Below are positions 7,583 through 15,712 of a stretch of 64,000 bases of DNA, one piece after another. Location: contig NZ_JAVDPW010000004.1 in NCBI RefSeq assembly GCF_031453975.1, positions 62,001 through 126,000 of the forward strand, written 5' to 3'. The stretch comes from Inquilinus ginsengisoli_A. GTDB taxonomy: Bacteria > Pseudomonadota > Alphaproteobacteria > DSM-16000 > Inquilinaceae. The first letter of the stretch is position 1, and every line of letters begins with the position of its first letter. Below the pieces are notes generated by a model. It saw only the letters and a list, made by a program, of their open reading frames with translations. It did not search any database and was not told the origin of the DNA. A program made the position numbers and the translations under genes.

Positions 7583-9574
7583 ATGACCGACAGCTCCCGG
7601 ACCGTGACGCACAACGACATGGCGAACGCCATACGTTTCCTGTCCCTGGACGCGGTGGAAGCCGCCAAAAGCGGCCATCCCGGCATGCCGATGGGCATGG
7701 CCGACGTCGCCACCGTGCTGTTCAGCCGCTACCTGAAGTTCGACGCCGCCGCCCCGACCTGGGCCGACCGCGACCGCTTCATCCTGTCGGGCGGCCACGG
7801 CTCGATGCTGCTCTATTCGCTGCTGTACCTCACCGGCAACAGCAAGATCACGATCGACGAGATCAAGCATTTCCGCCAGCTCGGCCACCACACCGCGGGC
7901 CATCCCGAGGTCGACCACGAGGCCGGGATCGAGACCACGACCGGTCCGTTGGGCCAGGGCCTGGGCAACTCCGTCGGCTTCGCGCTGGCCGAGCGCATCC
8001 TGAACGCCCGCTTCGGCGACGACCTGGTGAACCACCACACCTGGGTCACCTGCGGCGACGGCGACCTCGAGGAAGGGATCAGCCACGAGGCCTGCTCGCT
8101 GGCCGGGCATCTGAAGCTCGGCCGGCTGATCGTGCTCTACGACGACAACCACATCACGATCGACGGCCCGACCTCGCTGTCCTTCAGCGACGACGTCCAG
8201 AAGCGCTTCGAGGGCTATCACTGGCACGTCCAGCGCGTCGACGGCCACGACACCGACGCGATCGCCGCCGCCATCGACGCGGCGCTGGCCGATGAGCGGC
8301 CCAGCCTGATCGCCTGCCGCACCACCATCGGCTTCGGCGCCCCGAACAAGCAGGGCACCAGCGCCACCCACGGCTCGCCGCTGGGCAAGGACGAGGTCGC
8401 GGCCACCCGCGCCAACCTCAACTGGCCCTACCCGCCCTTCGAGGTGCCGGAGGCCACGATCGCGGCCTGGCGCGAGGTCGGCCAGCGCGGCCATGCCGAG
8501 CGCACGGCCTGGGAGGCCCGCCTGGCGAAGACCCCGGCCGAAGCCCGCGCCGATTTCCGCCACGCCATGGACGGCACCCTGCCCGCCGGCCTCGACGGCG
8601 TGATCGCGAAGTTCAAGGCCGAGACCTCGGAGGCCAAGCCGAGCCTCGCCACCCGCACCGCCTCCGGCCAGGTGCTGGAGCTGCTGGTGCCGCTGATCCC
8701 GGAACTGATCGGCGGGTCGGCCGACCTGACCCCGTCGAACAACACCAAGACCAAGGCCTCGACCGACATCGAGCCGGGCAAGTACGGCGGCCGCTACGTC
8801 CGCTACGGCGTGCGCGAGCACGGCATGGCGGCGGCGATGAACGGGCTGACGCTGCATGGCGGCATCATCCCCTACGGCGCCACCTTCCTGACCTTCACCG
8901 ACTATTGCCGCCCGTCGATCCGGCTGGCCTCGCTGATGCGCCAGCGGGTGGTCTTCGTCATGACCCATGACTCGATCGGCCTCGGCGAGGACGGCCCGAC
9001 CCATCAGCCGGTCGAGCATGTCGCGGCGCTGCGCGCCATCCCGCACCTCATGGTCTTCCGCCCCTGCGACGCGGTCGAGACGGCCGAAGCGTGGCAGATC
9101 GCGCTGGAGACCCAGGACGCCCCGTCGGTGCTGGCGCTGACCCGCCAGAACCTGCCGACGCTGCGGCTGGGCGCCACCGCTGAGAACCTTTCCGCCAAGG
9201 GCGGCTACATCCTGCGCGAGGCCACCGGCACGCCGCGGGTGCTGCTGGTCGCCACCGGCTCGGAGGTCTCGATCGCCAACGAGGCGCGCGACGCGCTGGA
9301 GGCCGAGGGCATCGGCACCCGCCTGGTCTCGATGCCCTGCACCGCGCTGTTCGACCGCCAGCCGGCCGAATACCGCCGCAAGGTGCTGGGCCAGGGCCTG
9401 GTGAAGATCGCGGTCGAGGCCGGCGTGCGCCAGGGCTGGGACCACTATATCGGGTCGGACGGCGCCTTCGTCGGCATGACCGGCTTCGGTGCCTCAGGCC
9501 CCTACGAGCAGCTGTACAAGCATTTCGGAATCACGGCCGAGGCGGTCGTCGCCGCCGCCAAGGCCAAGATCTAA
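7583..9574 (+). CDS. tkt: Transketolase
   Basis: This 663-residue thiamine-diphosphate enzyme of the pentose-phosphate or Calvin cycle carries the expected motifs: SGHPGMPMG, GGHGSMLLYSLLYLTG, the ThDP/Mg2+ motif GDGDLEEGISHEA through DDNHITIDG, and DSIGLGEDGPTHQPVEH in the pyrimidine domain. It transfers two-carbon ketol units between sugar phosphates. The start at 7583 gives MTDSSRTVTHNDMANAIRFLS. It precedes gap by 25 bases on the same strand, a standard central-carbon operon; pgk does not follow here. Confidence 0.98.
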   Translation: MTDSSRTVTHNDMANAIRFLSLDAVEAAKSGHPGMPMGMADVATVLFSRYLKFDAAAPTWADRDRFILSGGHGSMLLYSLLYLTGNSKITIDEIKHFRQLGHHTAGHPEVDHEAGIETTTGPLGQGLGNSVGFALAERILNARFGDDLVNHHTWVTCGDGDLEEGISHEACSLAGHLKLGRLIVLYDDNHITIDGPTSLSFSDDVQKRFEGYHWHVQRVDGHDTDAIAAAIDAALADERPSLIACRTTIGFGAPNKQGTSATHGSPLGKDEVAATRANLNWPYPPFEVPEATIAAWREVGQRGHAERTAWEARLAKTPAEARADFRHAMDGTLPAGLDGVIAKFKAETSEAKPSLATRTASGQVLELLVPLIPELIGGSADLTPSNNTKTKASTDIEPGKYGGRYVRYGVREHGMAAAMNGLTLHGGIIPYGATFLTFTDYCRPSIRLASLMRQRVVFVMTHDSIGLGEDGPTHQPVEHVAALRAIPHLMVFRPCDAVETAEAWQIALETQDAPSVLALTRQNLPTLRLGATAENLSAKGGYILREATGTPRVLLVATGSEVSIANEARDALEAEGIGTRLVSMPCTALFDRQPAEYRRKVLGQGLVKIAVEAGVRQGWDHYIGSDGAFVGMTGFGASGPYEQLYKHFGITAEAVVAAAKAKI

Positions 9575-9599
9575 AGACCATCGGATCGGAGAAGACGAC

Positions 9600-10607
9600 A
9601 TGGCCGTTAAGGTTGCCATCAACGGGTTCGGGCGCATCGGGCGTCTGGTGCTGCGGGCGCTGATCGAATCCGGCCGCAAGGACATCGAGGTCGTCGCGAT
9701 CAACGACCTCGCCGACGTCAAGACCAACGCGCATCTGCTGAAGTACGACAGCGTCCACGGCCGCGCGCCGTTCGACGTCCAGGTCGAGGGCGACACGCTG
9801 ATCGTCAACGGCCGCCACATCAAGGCGGTGCAGCATCGCGACCCGACCCAGCTGCCCTGGGGCGCGTTGGACGTCGAGATCGCGCTGGAATGCTCCGGCA
9901 TCTTCACCAAGCGCGACGACGCGGCGAAGCAGCTGACGGCCGGCGCCAGGAAGGTGCTGATCTCGGCCCCGGCGACCGACGAAGACCTGACCGTCGTCTA
10001 CGGCGTCAACCACCACAAGCTGACCGCTGCGCACAAGATCGTCTCCAACGCCTCCTGCACCACCAACTGCCTGGCGCCCGTCGCCTCGGTGCTGCATGAC
10101 GCGATCGGCATCGATCACGGCTTCATGACCACGATCCACAGCTACACCGGCGACCAGCGCATCGTCGACACGATGCACAAGGACCTGCACCGCGCCCGCG
10201 CCGCCGCGCTGAACCTGATCCCGACCTCGACCGGCGCCGCCAAGGCCGTCGGCAAGGTGCTGCCGGAGCTGGCGGGCAAGCTGGACGGCACCTCGATCCG
10301 CGTGCCGTCGCCGAATGTCTCGGTGGTCGACTTCAAGTTCGTCGCCAAGCGCCCGACCACGGTCGAGGAGGTCAACGCGGCGATCAAGCAGGCCGCCGAC
10401 GGCAAGCTCAAAGACATCCTCGGCTATTACGAGGAAGACCTGGTGTCGACCGACTTCAACCACGATGCCCGCTCGTCGATCTTCGCGATCAACGAGACCA
10501 AGGTGATCGACGGCACCTTCGTCCGGGTGATGAGCTGGTACGACAACGAATGGGGCTTCTCCAACCGGATGGGCGACACCGCGATCGCGATGTCGAAGGC
10601 CGGCTGA
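9600..10607 (+). CDS. gap: Glyceraldehyde-3-phosphate dehydrogenase, type I
   Basis: The 335-residue enzyme starts MAVKVAINGFGRIGR after a good ribosome-binding site (GGAGAAG). The nucleotide-binding Rossmann motif is at 6-14 and the catalytic Cys lies in SNASCTTNCLAP near residue 153. The active-site His follows in TTIHSYTGDQ, and the C-terminal signature ends in SWYDNEWGFSNR. It interconverts glyceraldehyde-3-phosphate and 1,3-bisphosphoglycerate. The transcript ends at a clear terminator 20 bases after the stop. Confidence 0.98.
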   Translation: MAVKVAINGFGRIGRLVLRALIESGRKDIEVVAINDLADVKTNAHLLKYDSVHGRAPFDVQVEGDTLIVNGRHIKAVQHRDPTQLPWGALDVEIALECSGIFTKRDDAAKQLTAGARKVLISAPATDEDLTVVYGVNHHKLTAAHKIVSNASCTTNCLAPVASVLHDAIGIDHGFMTTIHSYTGDQRIVDTMHKDLHRARAAALNLIPTSTGAAKAVGKVLPELAGKLDGTSIRVPSPNVSVVDFKFVAKRPTTVEEVNAAIKQAADGKLKDILGYYEEDLVSTDFNHDARSSIFAINETKVIDGTFVRVMSWYDNEWGFSNRMGDTAIAMSKAG

Positions 10608-10627
10608 GCTGATCCGCTTCGGACTGC

Positions 10628-10658
10628 GAGAGGGCGGCTTCGGCCGCCCTCTCTGTTT
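10628..10658 (+). terminator. Intrinsic terminator of tkt-gap
   Basis: A perfect 11-bp stem (GAGAGGGCGGC/GCCGCCCTCTC) closes on a TTCG tetraloop and is followed by TGTTT, directly after the gap stop codon. Confidence 0.92.
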
Positions 10659-10684
10659 CCGGTATTGATTGATCGGGCGATCGG

Positions 10685-11062
10685 TCAATCGGGCTTGGCG
10701 ACGTGCCAGACCCCGCCGGCGCCTTCGCCGGTGGCGTCGCCGGTCTTTTGGTCCTTGACGTAGGTGTAGACCGGCTTGCCGTCATAGGCCCACATCGCAG
10801 TGCCGTCGGTCCGCTGGACGATGGTCCATTCGTCCTCGGCCTTGGCGCCGGCCGCGGCCTTGAAGGGCGGCCAGTTGGCGGCGCATTTGTCGTAGCAGTT
10901 CGACTTGCCCGCCTCGTCCTTGTCATAGACGTAGAGGGTCATGCCCTTGGCGTCGGTGTAGGCCTTGCCGGCCGAGGTGGTCATGATCATCGCCGGCTCC
11001 GCGGCGAAGGCCGATGCGGCAGCGACGAGCGCAGCCGCGACGCTGAATGCGATGAGTTTCAT
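10685..11062 (-). CDS. Secreted PF03640-family protein (Yx(F/Y/W)xxD repeats)
   Basis: The start at 11062, preceded by GGGAGGAA, gives a 125-residue protein with a clean Sec signal peptide (MKLIAFSVAAALVAAASAFA, cleavage before EPAM). The mature part has two copies of the short repeat seen in the secreted-repeat family: MTLYVYDKDEAGKSNCYDKC...WPPF and GKPVYTYVKDQKTGDATGEG...WHV. A Cys pair (CYDKC) probably forms a disulfide. The biochemical role of this periplasmic or lipoprotein-like family is unknown. It converges on gap, whose terminator lies between them. Confidence 0.85.
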   Translation of the reverse strand: MKLIAFSVAAALVAAASAFAAEPAMIMTTSAGKAYTDAKGMTLYVYDKDEAGKSNCYDKCAANWPPFKAAAGAKAEDEWTIVQRTDGTAMWAYDGKPVYTYVKDQKTGDATGEGAGGVWHVAKPD

Positions 11063-11184
11063 TGCGGTTCCTCCCGAGGGGGAGGTGCGACGGAACGCCG
11101 GCCTCCCGTCCGACTGTTCGTCCGGCCGGCACCGGAGGTTGCCCATGAACCGGGCACGGCCGCCTCGGGGGCCCGCCGGCCGTG

Positions 11185-11559
11185 TCAGACCGCCCAGGGT
11201 GGGGTGAACGGCTCCTGGCCGCTATAGGCCGCCTGGCCGCCGACCGGCAGCACCACCACCGCCTCGAACGGCCGGTCCCCGGGGTTGGCCAGGGAGAACT
11301 CGGTGTCGGCCGGGATGACGATGGCGCTGCCCGCCGCGATCTCGTGCCGGTCCGCGCCGATGGTGGCGACGGCGCTGCCGGCGATGGCGATGAAGATCTC
11401 CTCGCGGGTGACGCGATGCGGCGCCCCCGGCGCGCCGGGGTCGAGCGCGATGCGCCACACCGAGGTCTCGGAGGACCCGCGGCTGGGCGCCGCCAGCCCG
11501 GTGAAGGTGACGCCCGGCAGCGTGAAGCGCGGCGCGTCGGAGGCGGAGATGACAGGCAT
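11185..11559 (-). CDS. Small cupin-domain protein
   Basis: This 124-residue single-domain cupin has motif 1 around GAPHRVTREEIFIAIAGSAVATI (about 46-68) and motif 2 around GSAIVIPADTEFSLANPGD (about 77-95). The usual HxH pair of motif 1 is reduced to one His plus Glu residues, so metal binding may differ. It is divergent from a MarR regulator. Two identical-arm palindromes, the nearer about 70 bases upstream of its start, suggest the pair forms one regulatory unit, possibly sensing or detoxifying a small molecule. The substrate is unknown. Confidence 0.82.
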   Translation of the reverse strand: MPVISASDAPRFTLPGVTFTGLAAPSRGSSETSVWRIALDPGAPGAPHRVTREEIFIAIAGSAVATIGADRHEIAAGSAIVIPADTEFSLANPGDRPFEAVVVLPVGGQAAYSGQEPFTPPWAV

Positions 11560-11627
11560 GAGCCGACCTTTCCCTTGGGAATCCCTTGAACGCCGACCCG
11601 CCGGAGGGCATCTTCGACGGGATGATC

Positions 11628-11642
11628 GTCAAGTTTCTTGAC
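11628..11642. promoter_or_regulatory. Putative MarR operator, copy 1
   Basis: GTCAAG-TTT-CTTGAC, a perfect 6-bp dyad, lies upstream of the marR start codon in the divergent cupin/marR spacer. Its centre is 37 bases from that of copy 2. Confidence 0.75.
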
Positions 11643-11661
11643 GGTACCCGGCGGATCGAAA

Positions 11662-12135
11662 ATGGTCAAGACACTTGACGATATCGCCTACCCCGAGCTG
11701 ATCGACCATGTCGGCTGGCGGCTGTGGCGCCTCAGCCGGGCCTGGAAGGCGCAGTTCGAGGCGGGGATGGTGGCCTTGGGCCATGGCTGGTTCGGCGAGG
11801 CGCGAGCCGGCGTGCTGGCCCATCTCGGGCCGAACGGCCTGCCGCAATCCGCCCTACCCGGCCGCATGGGCCTGACCAAGCAGGCGGTGCAGCAGCTGGT
11901 CGACGACCTCGCGCGCGACGGCATCGTCGAACGCCGCCCGGACCCGCAGGACGGGCGCGGCCGGCTGGTCGTCCTGACCCCGGCCGGCCTCGCGGTGATG
12001 ACCGACGCCAACGCTGTGAAGCTGCGGATCGAGGCCGAGTACCGCGCCCTGCTCGGCCCCGACGGCTTCGCCGCGCTCAACCACGCCCTCGACCTGCTGT
12101 ATGCGGGCACGGCCAGGCGCCCAGGCCAGGCCTAG
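11662..12135 (+). CDS. MarR-family transcriptional regulator
   Basis: The 157-residue protein is a winged-helix MarR-type regulator: helices from ELIDHVGWRLWRLSRAWKAQFE, recognition region PQSALPGRMGLTKQAVQQLVDDLARDGIVERRPDPQDGRGRLVVLT (about 60-105), then a C-terminal dimerisation helix. I chose the ATG at 11662 (MVKTLDD) over a TTG eight codons earlier, because GGCGGA lies at proper distance. Its first codons form the second of two identical-arm palindromes, so autorepression at its own start is likely, with joint control of the divergent cupin gene. Confidence 0.88.
   Translation: MVKTLDDIAYPELIDHVGWRLWRLSRAWKAQFEAGMVALGHGWFGEARAGVLAHLGPNGLPQSALPGRMGLTKQAVQQLVDDLARDGIVERRPDPQDGRGRLVVLTPAGLAVMTDANAVKLRIEAEYRALLGPDGFAALNHALDLLYAGTARRPGQA
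11665..11679. promoter_or_regulatory. Putative MarR operator, copy 2
   Basis: GTCAAG-ACA-CTTGAC has the same arms as copy 1 and is embedded in codons 2-6 of the marR-type gene. Confidence 0.72.
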
Positions 12136-12261
12136 CCCGGCCGGGCTAGCCCCTCGCCTTCCGGGAGACCTCGAAGCTGCCCTCCAGCATGCGGAAGCCC
12201 GTGATCACGCCGTCGGAGACGGCCTGGGGCATTTCCGGATGCCTCCCGAGGCTCAGGACGG

Positions 12262-13020
12262 TCAGACCTGCGCCTGGCCGCCATCCGCGAACAATTCGCT
12301 CCCGGTGACGAAGCTGGCGTCGTCGGAGGCCAGGAACAGCGCCGCCGCGGCGATCTCGTCGGGATCGGCGACCCGGCCGAGCGGCACCTGCTCGGTGGCG
12401 AGATAGTCGAGCAGGCCCTGCTGCGCGGCGGCATCGTCACCGGCCAGGCCCACCAGACCCGGCGTCTTGGTCGGCCCGGGGCTGAGCACGTTGATGCGGA
12501 TCCCCCGGCCCTTGAGGTCGAGCGTCCAATGGCGCACGAGGTTGCGAACCGCGGCCTTCGACGCGCCATAGACGCTGAAGGCAGGCATCGCCATCGCCCC
12601 CGCGGTCGACCCGGTCAGGATCACCGACGCACCCTTGGCGAGCAGCGGCAGCGCCTTCTGCACCGTGAACAGCACGCCCTTCACGTTGCGGCCGAAGGTG
12701 TCGTCGTACTGCGCCTCGGTGATGGCGCCGAGCGGCAGGTTCGAGCCGCCTCCGGCATTGGCGAACAGGACGTCGATGCGCCCGGCATCGGCCTTCACCC
12801 GCTGATAGAGCCGGTCGAGGTCCGAGAGATTGGCCGAATCCGCCTGAATGGCGGTGGCGGACGGGCCGATCGCCGCCACTGCGGCATCGAGCTTGGCCCG
12901 GTCGCGGCCGGTGATGAACACCCGCGCGCCTTCGGCGGCGAAGCGCTTTGCGGTGGCGAGGCCGATGCCGGTGCTGCCACCGGTGATGACCGCGATCTTG
13001 CCTTCGAGTCTGCGTGCCAT
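12262..13020 (-). CDS. SDR-family NAD(P)-dependent oxidoreductase
   Basis: This 252-residue classical short-chain dehydrogenase has the cofactor motif TGGSTGIGLA (about 12-21), NAGGG, the catalytic Ser in LTGSTAG and the YGASK tetrad, and ends in a typical GSELFADGGQAQ. The GRDR after the second strand suggests NADP preference. The start MARRLEGK at 13020 fits. It is divergent from a LysR regulator, the usual arrangement for a regulator and its target, so induction by that LysR protein is likely. The substrate is unknown. Confidence 0.92.
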   Translation of the reverse strand: MARRLEGKIAVITGGSTGIGLATAKRFAAEGARVFITGRDRAKLDAAVAAIGPSATAIQADSANLSDLDRLYQRVKADAGRIDVLFANAGGGSNLPLGAITEAQYDDTFGRNVKGVLFTVQKALPLLAKGASVILTGSTAGAMAMPAFSVYGASKAAVRNLVRHWTLDLKGRGIRINVLSPGPTKTPGLVGLAGDDAAAQQGLLDYLATEQVPLGRVADPDEIAAAALFLASDDASFVTGSELFADGGQAQV

Positions 13021-13112
13021 GGCGTGTCTCCTTGTGTTGGCGGGGTAGAGATGTGGCCTGGCGCGCATTTCCGAAGTAGAAAGGAATGAAAGCCATCGTT
13101 GCAGGATTGCAG

Positions 13113-14114
13113 ATGTCCCGGCTGCCGGATTTCGAAGGCCTCGCCATGTTCGCCAAGGTGGCGGAGGAGCGGTCCTATGCCGGTGCGGCACGCGCCCTGG
13201 GCGTCTCCGTCGCCACCGTCTCGCGCGCGGTGACCCGGCTGGAGGACCGGCTGGGCGGCCGGCTGTTCAACCGCAGCTCACGCCGCCTCGCCCTCACCGA
13301 TTTCGGCCAGGGGTTGGCCGAGCGGGCGACGCGGATCTATGCCGAGGCCGAGGAGGTGGAGCATCTGGCGCGGGCGACGACCAGCCGGCCCCACGGCCTG
13401 GTCCGGCTGGCGGTGCCGATGTCGTTCGGCCTACGGTCGGTTGCGCCGATCCTGCCGGATTTCTTCCGGCGCTATCCCGAGGTTTCCGTCGACCTGCACC
13501 TGAGCGACGCTGTCGCCGACCTGATCGGCGAGGGCTTCGACGCTGCGCTGCGCATCGCCGTGATGGAGGATTCCTCGCTCGTGGCGCGCCAGATCGTGCC
13601 GGTCCGTCGCTTCATCGTCGCGGCCCCGTCCTATATTGCGCGCCACGGCCTGCCCCGGCATCCCGACGACCTGGCCGCGCATCACTGCCTGGGTTACGCC
13701 TACCGCGCGAAGCGGGACGTCTGGCGCTTGACCAATGCGGCAGGCGAGGAGGCCACGGTCACGCCGACCGGCCCGCTGCGCGTCACCAATGTCGACGCCC
13801 TGCTGCCGACCCTGCTGGAGGGTCTGGCGATCGCCGAGCTCCCGGAGTTCATCGCCGCCGAGCATCTGGCGGCGGGGAGGCTGCAGGCCATCCTTCCCGG
13901 CTGGCGCCTGCCGGAAGGCGGGATCTATTTCGTCACGCCCACGGCGCGGGCCCGCGCGGCGAAGGTCGATGCTCTCTCCGACTTCTTGATCTCGCGCCTG
14001 TCGCATCCAGCGTGGCGGCGCGAGGGCGACGATGCGTCCCGCCCTGAGGATCGGCCCAGAGCGTACAAAAAAGGGGCGTCCCGAAGGACGCCCCCAAGTC
14101 TGGCCGTTGATTGA
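13113..14114 (+). CDS. LysR-family regulator, divergent from the SDR gene
   Basis: The protein starts MSRLPDFEGLAMFAKVAEERS with an N-terminal winged helix (AARALGVSVATVSRAVTRLEDRLGGRLFNRSSRRLALTDFG) and a substrate-binding domain of the AaeR/DmlR subtype. I prefer the ATG at 13113 (AGGA six bases upstream) to one nine codons earlier. The last 35 or so residues are basic and low in complexity. They are encoded across the amt terminator hairpin, so the reading frame runs past the normal end of the family. It probably controls the SDR gene. Confidence 0.9.
   Translation: MSRLPDFEGLAMFAKVAEERSYAGAARALGVSVATVSRAVTRLEDRLGGRLFNRSSRRLALTDFGQGLAERATRIYAEAEEVEHLARATTSRPHGLVRLAVPMSFGLRSVAPILPDFFRRYPEVSVDLHLSDAVADLIGEGFDAALRIAVMEDSSLVARQIVPVRRFIVAAPSYIARHGLPRHPDDLAAHHCLGYAYRAKRDVWRLTNAAGEEATVTPTGPLRVTNVDALLPTLLEGLAIAELPEFIAAEHLAAGRLQAILPGWRLPEGGIYFVTPTARARAAKVDALSDFLISRLSHPAWRREGDDASRPEDRPRAYKKGASRRTPPSLAVD
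14067..14094 (-). terminator. Intrinsic terminator of amt, inside the 3' end of the LysR gene
   Basis: On the minus strand the 9-bp stem GGGGCGTCC/GGACGCCCC has a TTCG loop and is followed by TTTTTT, 28 bases after the amt stop. It overlaps codons of the convergent LysR gene. Confidence 0.93.
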
Positions 14115-14121
14115 GCGGAGG

Positions 14122-15432
14122 CTACTGCACCGCCTCGCCATGCAGGGCGAGGTCGAGGCCGTCGCGCTCCGCCTCTTCCGAAACCCGGATGCCCATGACC
14201 GCCTTGATCACGAACAGCAGCACCAGGGTGACCACACCGCTCCAGACCAGCGTCGCCGCGACGCCTTCGACCTGGATCCAGACCTGGCCGGGATTGCCGT
14301 AGAGCAGGCCGGTGCCGAGCGAGTTGACCGCCGGATCGGCGAAGACGCCGGTCAGGAGCGCGCCGACGATGCCGCCGACGCAGTGCACGCCGAACACGTC
14401 GAGCGAGTCGTCATAGCCGAGCGCCCGCTTCACCGAGGTGGCAGCGAGGTAGCAGATGATGCCCGCGGCGATGCCGATCGCCAGCGCGCCCATCGGGTTG
14501 ACGAAGCCGGAGGCCGGGGTGATCGCGACCAGGCCGGCCACGGCGCCGGAGATGACGCCGAGCACGCTGGGCTTCCCCTTGGCGGCCCATTCCACGAACA
14601 TCCAGGACAGCGCCGCCGCGGCGGTGGCGATGTGGGTCACGGCGAAGGCCATGCCGGACAGGCCGCCCGCAGCCAGCGCCGAGCCGGCGTTGAAGCCGAA
14701 CCAGCCCACCCACAGCAGCGAGGCGCCGATCACGCTGAGCACCAGGTTGTGCGGCGCGAAGGCATGGGCCGAGGCGGTGCCGTAACCCTTGCGCTTGCCG
14801 ATGAAGATGCAGGCGACGAGGCCGGCGATGCCGGCGTTGATGTGCACCACCGTGCCGCCGGCGAAGTCGAGCACGCCCTTCGAGAACAGCCAGCCATTCG
14901 ACTGCCACACCCAATGCGCGATCGGCGAGTAGACGATGATCGACCACAGGGTGATGAAGACCAGCAGCGACGAGAACTTCATGCGGTCGGCGAAGGCGCC
15001 GACGATCAGCGCCGGGGTGATGATCGCGAAGGTCATCTGGAACATCATGAACACGCTCTCGGGGATCGTCCCGCTGAGCGCGTTGACGTCGAGGCCCTTC
15101 AGGAAGCCGCGCGACAGGTCGCCGATCCAGGCGCCGCCGGGGCCGAAGGCCAGGCTGTAGCCCAGCACCATCCAGACGATGCTGACCAGGGCGGTGATGG
15201 CGAAGCACTGCATCAGCATGGCCAGCACATTGGCCTTGCGGACCATGCCGCCGTAGAACAGCGCCAGACCCGGAATGGTCATCATCAGGACCAGCGCGCT
15301 CGACGTCATCATCCAGGCGGTGTCGCCTGAATTCAGTGTCGGCGTCGCTGCTGCCGCATCCTGCGCCATTGCCGGCAGCGCCGTCAGCAAGGCGGCGACC
15401 ACGCCTCCCAATCCCCAAAACGTCCGCTTCAT
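14122..15432 (-). CDS. amt: Ammonium transporter (Amt family)
   Basis: This 436-residue inner-membrane protein has a cleavable signal peptide (LLTALPAMAQDAAAA) and about eleven hydrophobic segments. The two pore histidines are visible in VVHINAGIAG and FGVHCVGGIVG, and other family landmarks are GPGGAWIGD and WVGWFGFNAGSAL. It conducts ammonium or ammonia. A strong match to a sigma-54 promoter lies about 90 bases upstream of the start, consistent with NtrC-controlled nitrogen starvation response. No glnK gene is adjacent, which is unusual for amt. Confidence 0.97.
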   Translation of the reverse strand: MKRTFWGLGGVVAALLTALPAMAQDAAAATPTLNSGDTAWMMTSSALVLMMTIPGLALFYGGMVRKANVLAMLMQCFAITALVSIVWMVLGYSLAFGPGGAWIGDLSRGFLKGLDVNALSGTIPESVFMMFQMTFAIITPALIVGAFADRMKFSSLLVFITLWSIIVYSPIAHWVWQSNGWLFSKGVLDFAGGTVVHINAGIAGLVACIFIGKRKGYGTASAHAFAPHNLVLSVIGASLLWVGWFGFNAGSALAAGGLSGMAFAVTHIATAAAALSWMFVEWAAKGKPSVLGVISGAVAGLVAITPASGFVNPMGALAIGIAAGIICYLAATSVKRALGYDDSLDVFGVHCVGGIVGALLTGVFADPAVNSLGTGLLYGNPGQVWIQVEGVAATLVWSGVVTLVLLFVIKAVMGIRVSEEAERDGLDLALHGEAVQ

Positions 15433-15519
15433 CGAGTTGTCTCCAGCCTTTATCTTATCGGCTGACGGTCGGCAGCCGCCCTGTCGGCACCGGCACGAAC
15501 CGCCCTTCGCCGGTGATCA

Positions 15520-15535
15520 AGCAAGTGCCGTGCCG
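15520..15535 (-). promoter_or_regulatory. Sigma-54 (RpoN) promoter for amt
   Basis: On the minus strand the site reads CGGCACGGCACTTGCT, matching the -24/-12 consensus TGGCACG-N4-TTGCT at every conserved position except the first T. The predicted transcript start is about 75 bases before the amt ATG. An inverted repeat CCAAGCCG/CGGCTTGG at 15552-15569 lies upstream as a possible activator site. Confidence 0.8.
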
Positions 15536-15712
15536 GTTTTGCCACGACCCGCCAAGCCGGGCGGCTTGGTGGCCCAATCCAGCAGCAATGAATAAATTTT
15601 GTGCAATCGGCGCGGCACTGACCAAAATTTGATCCGCAGCCGTGCCGTCGTGGCGGATGACCGCGGCTTGGGCACTGCGCTAGGGTGCCGCGCCCTTTTG
15701 CAGAGTGCCGCC

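Noticed and set aside
7487..9445. Long minus-strand open frame opposite transketolase
   Set aside because: It is the antisense shadow of a fully conserved tkt; composition is His/Arg/Gly/Ala-rich with no motif.
12136..12261. Short minus-strand frame (about 28-38 codons) after the SDR gene
   Set aside because: It has an ATG and a stop before the MarR end, but no RBS and no recognisable similarity. A small peptide or remnant cannot be supported.
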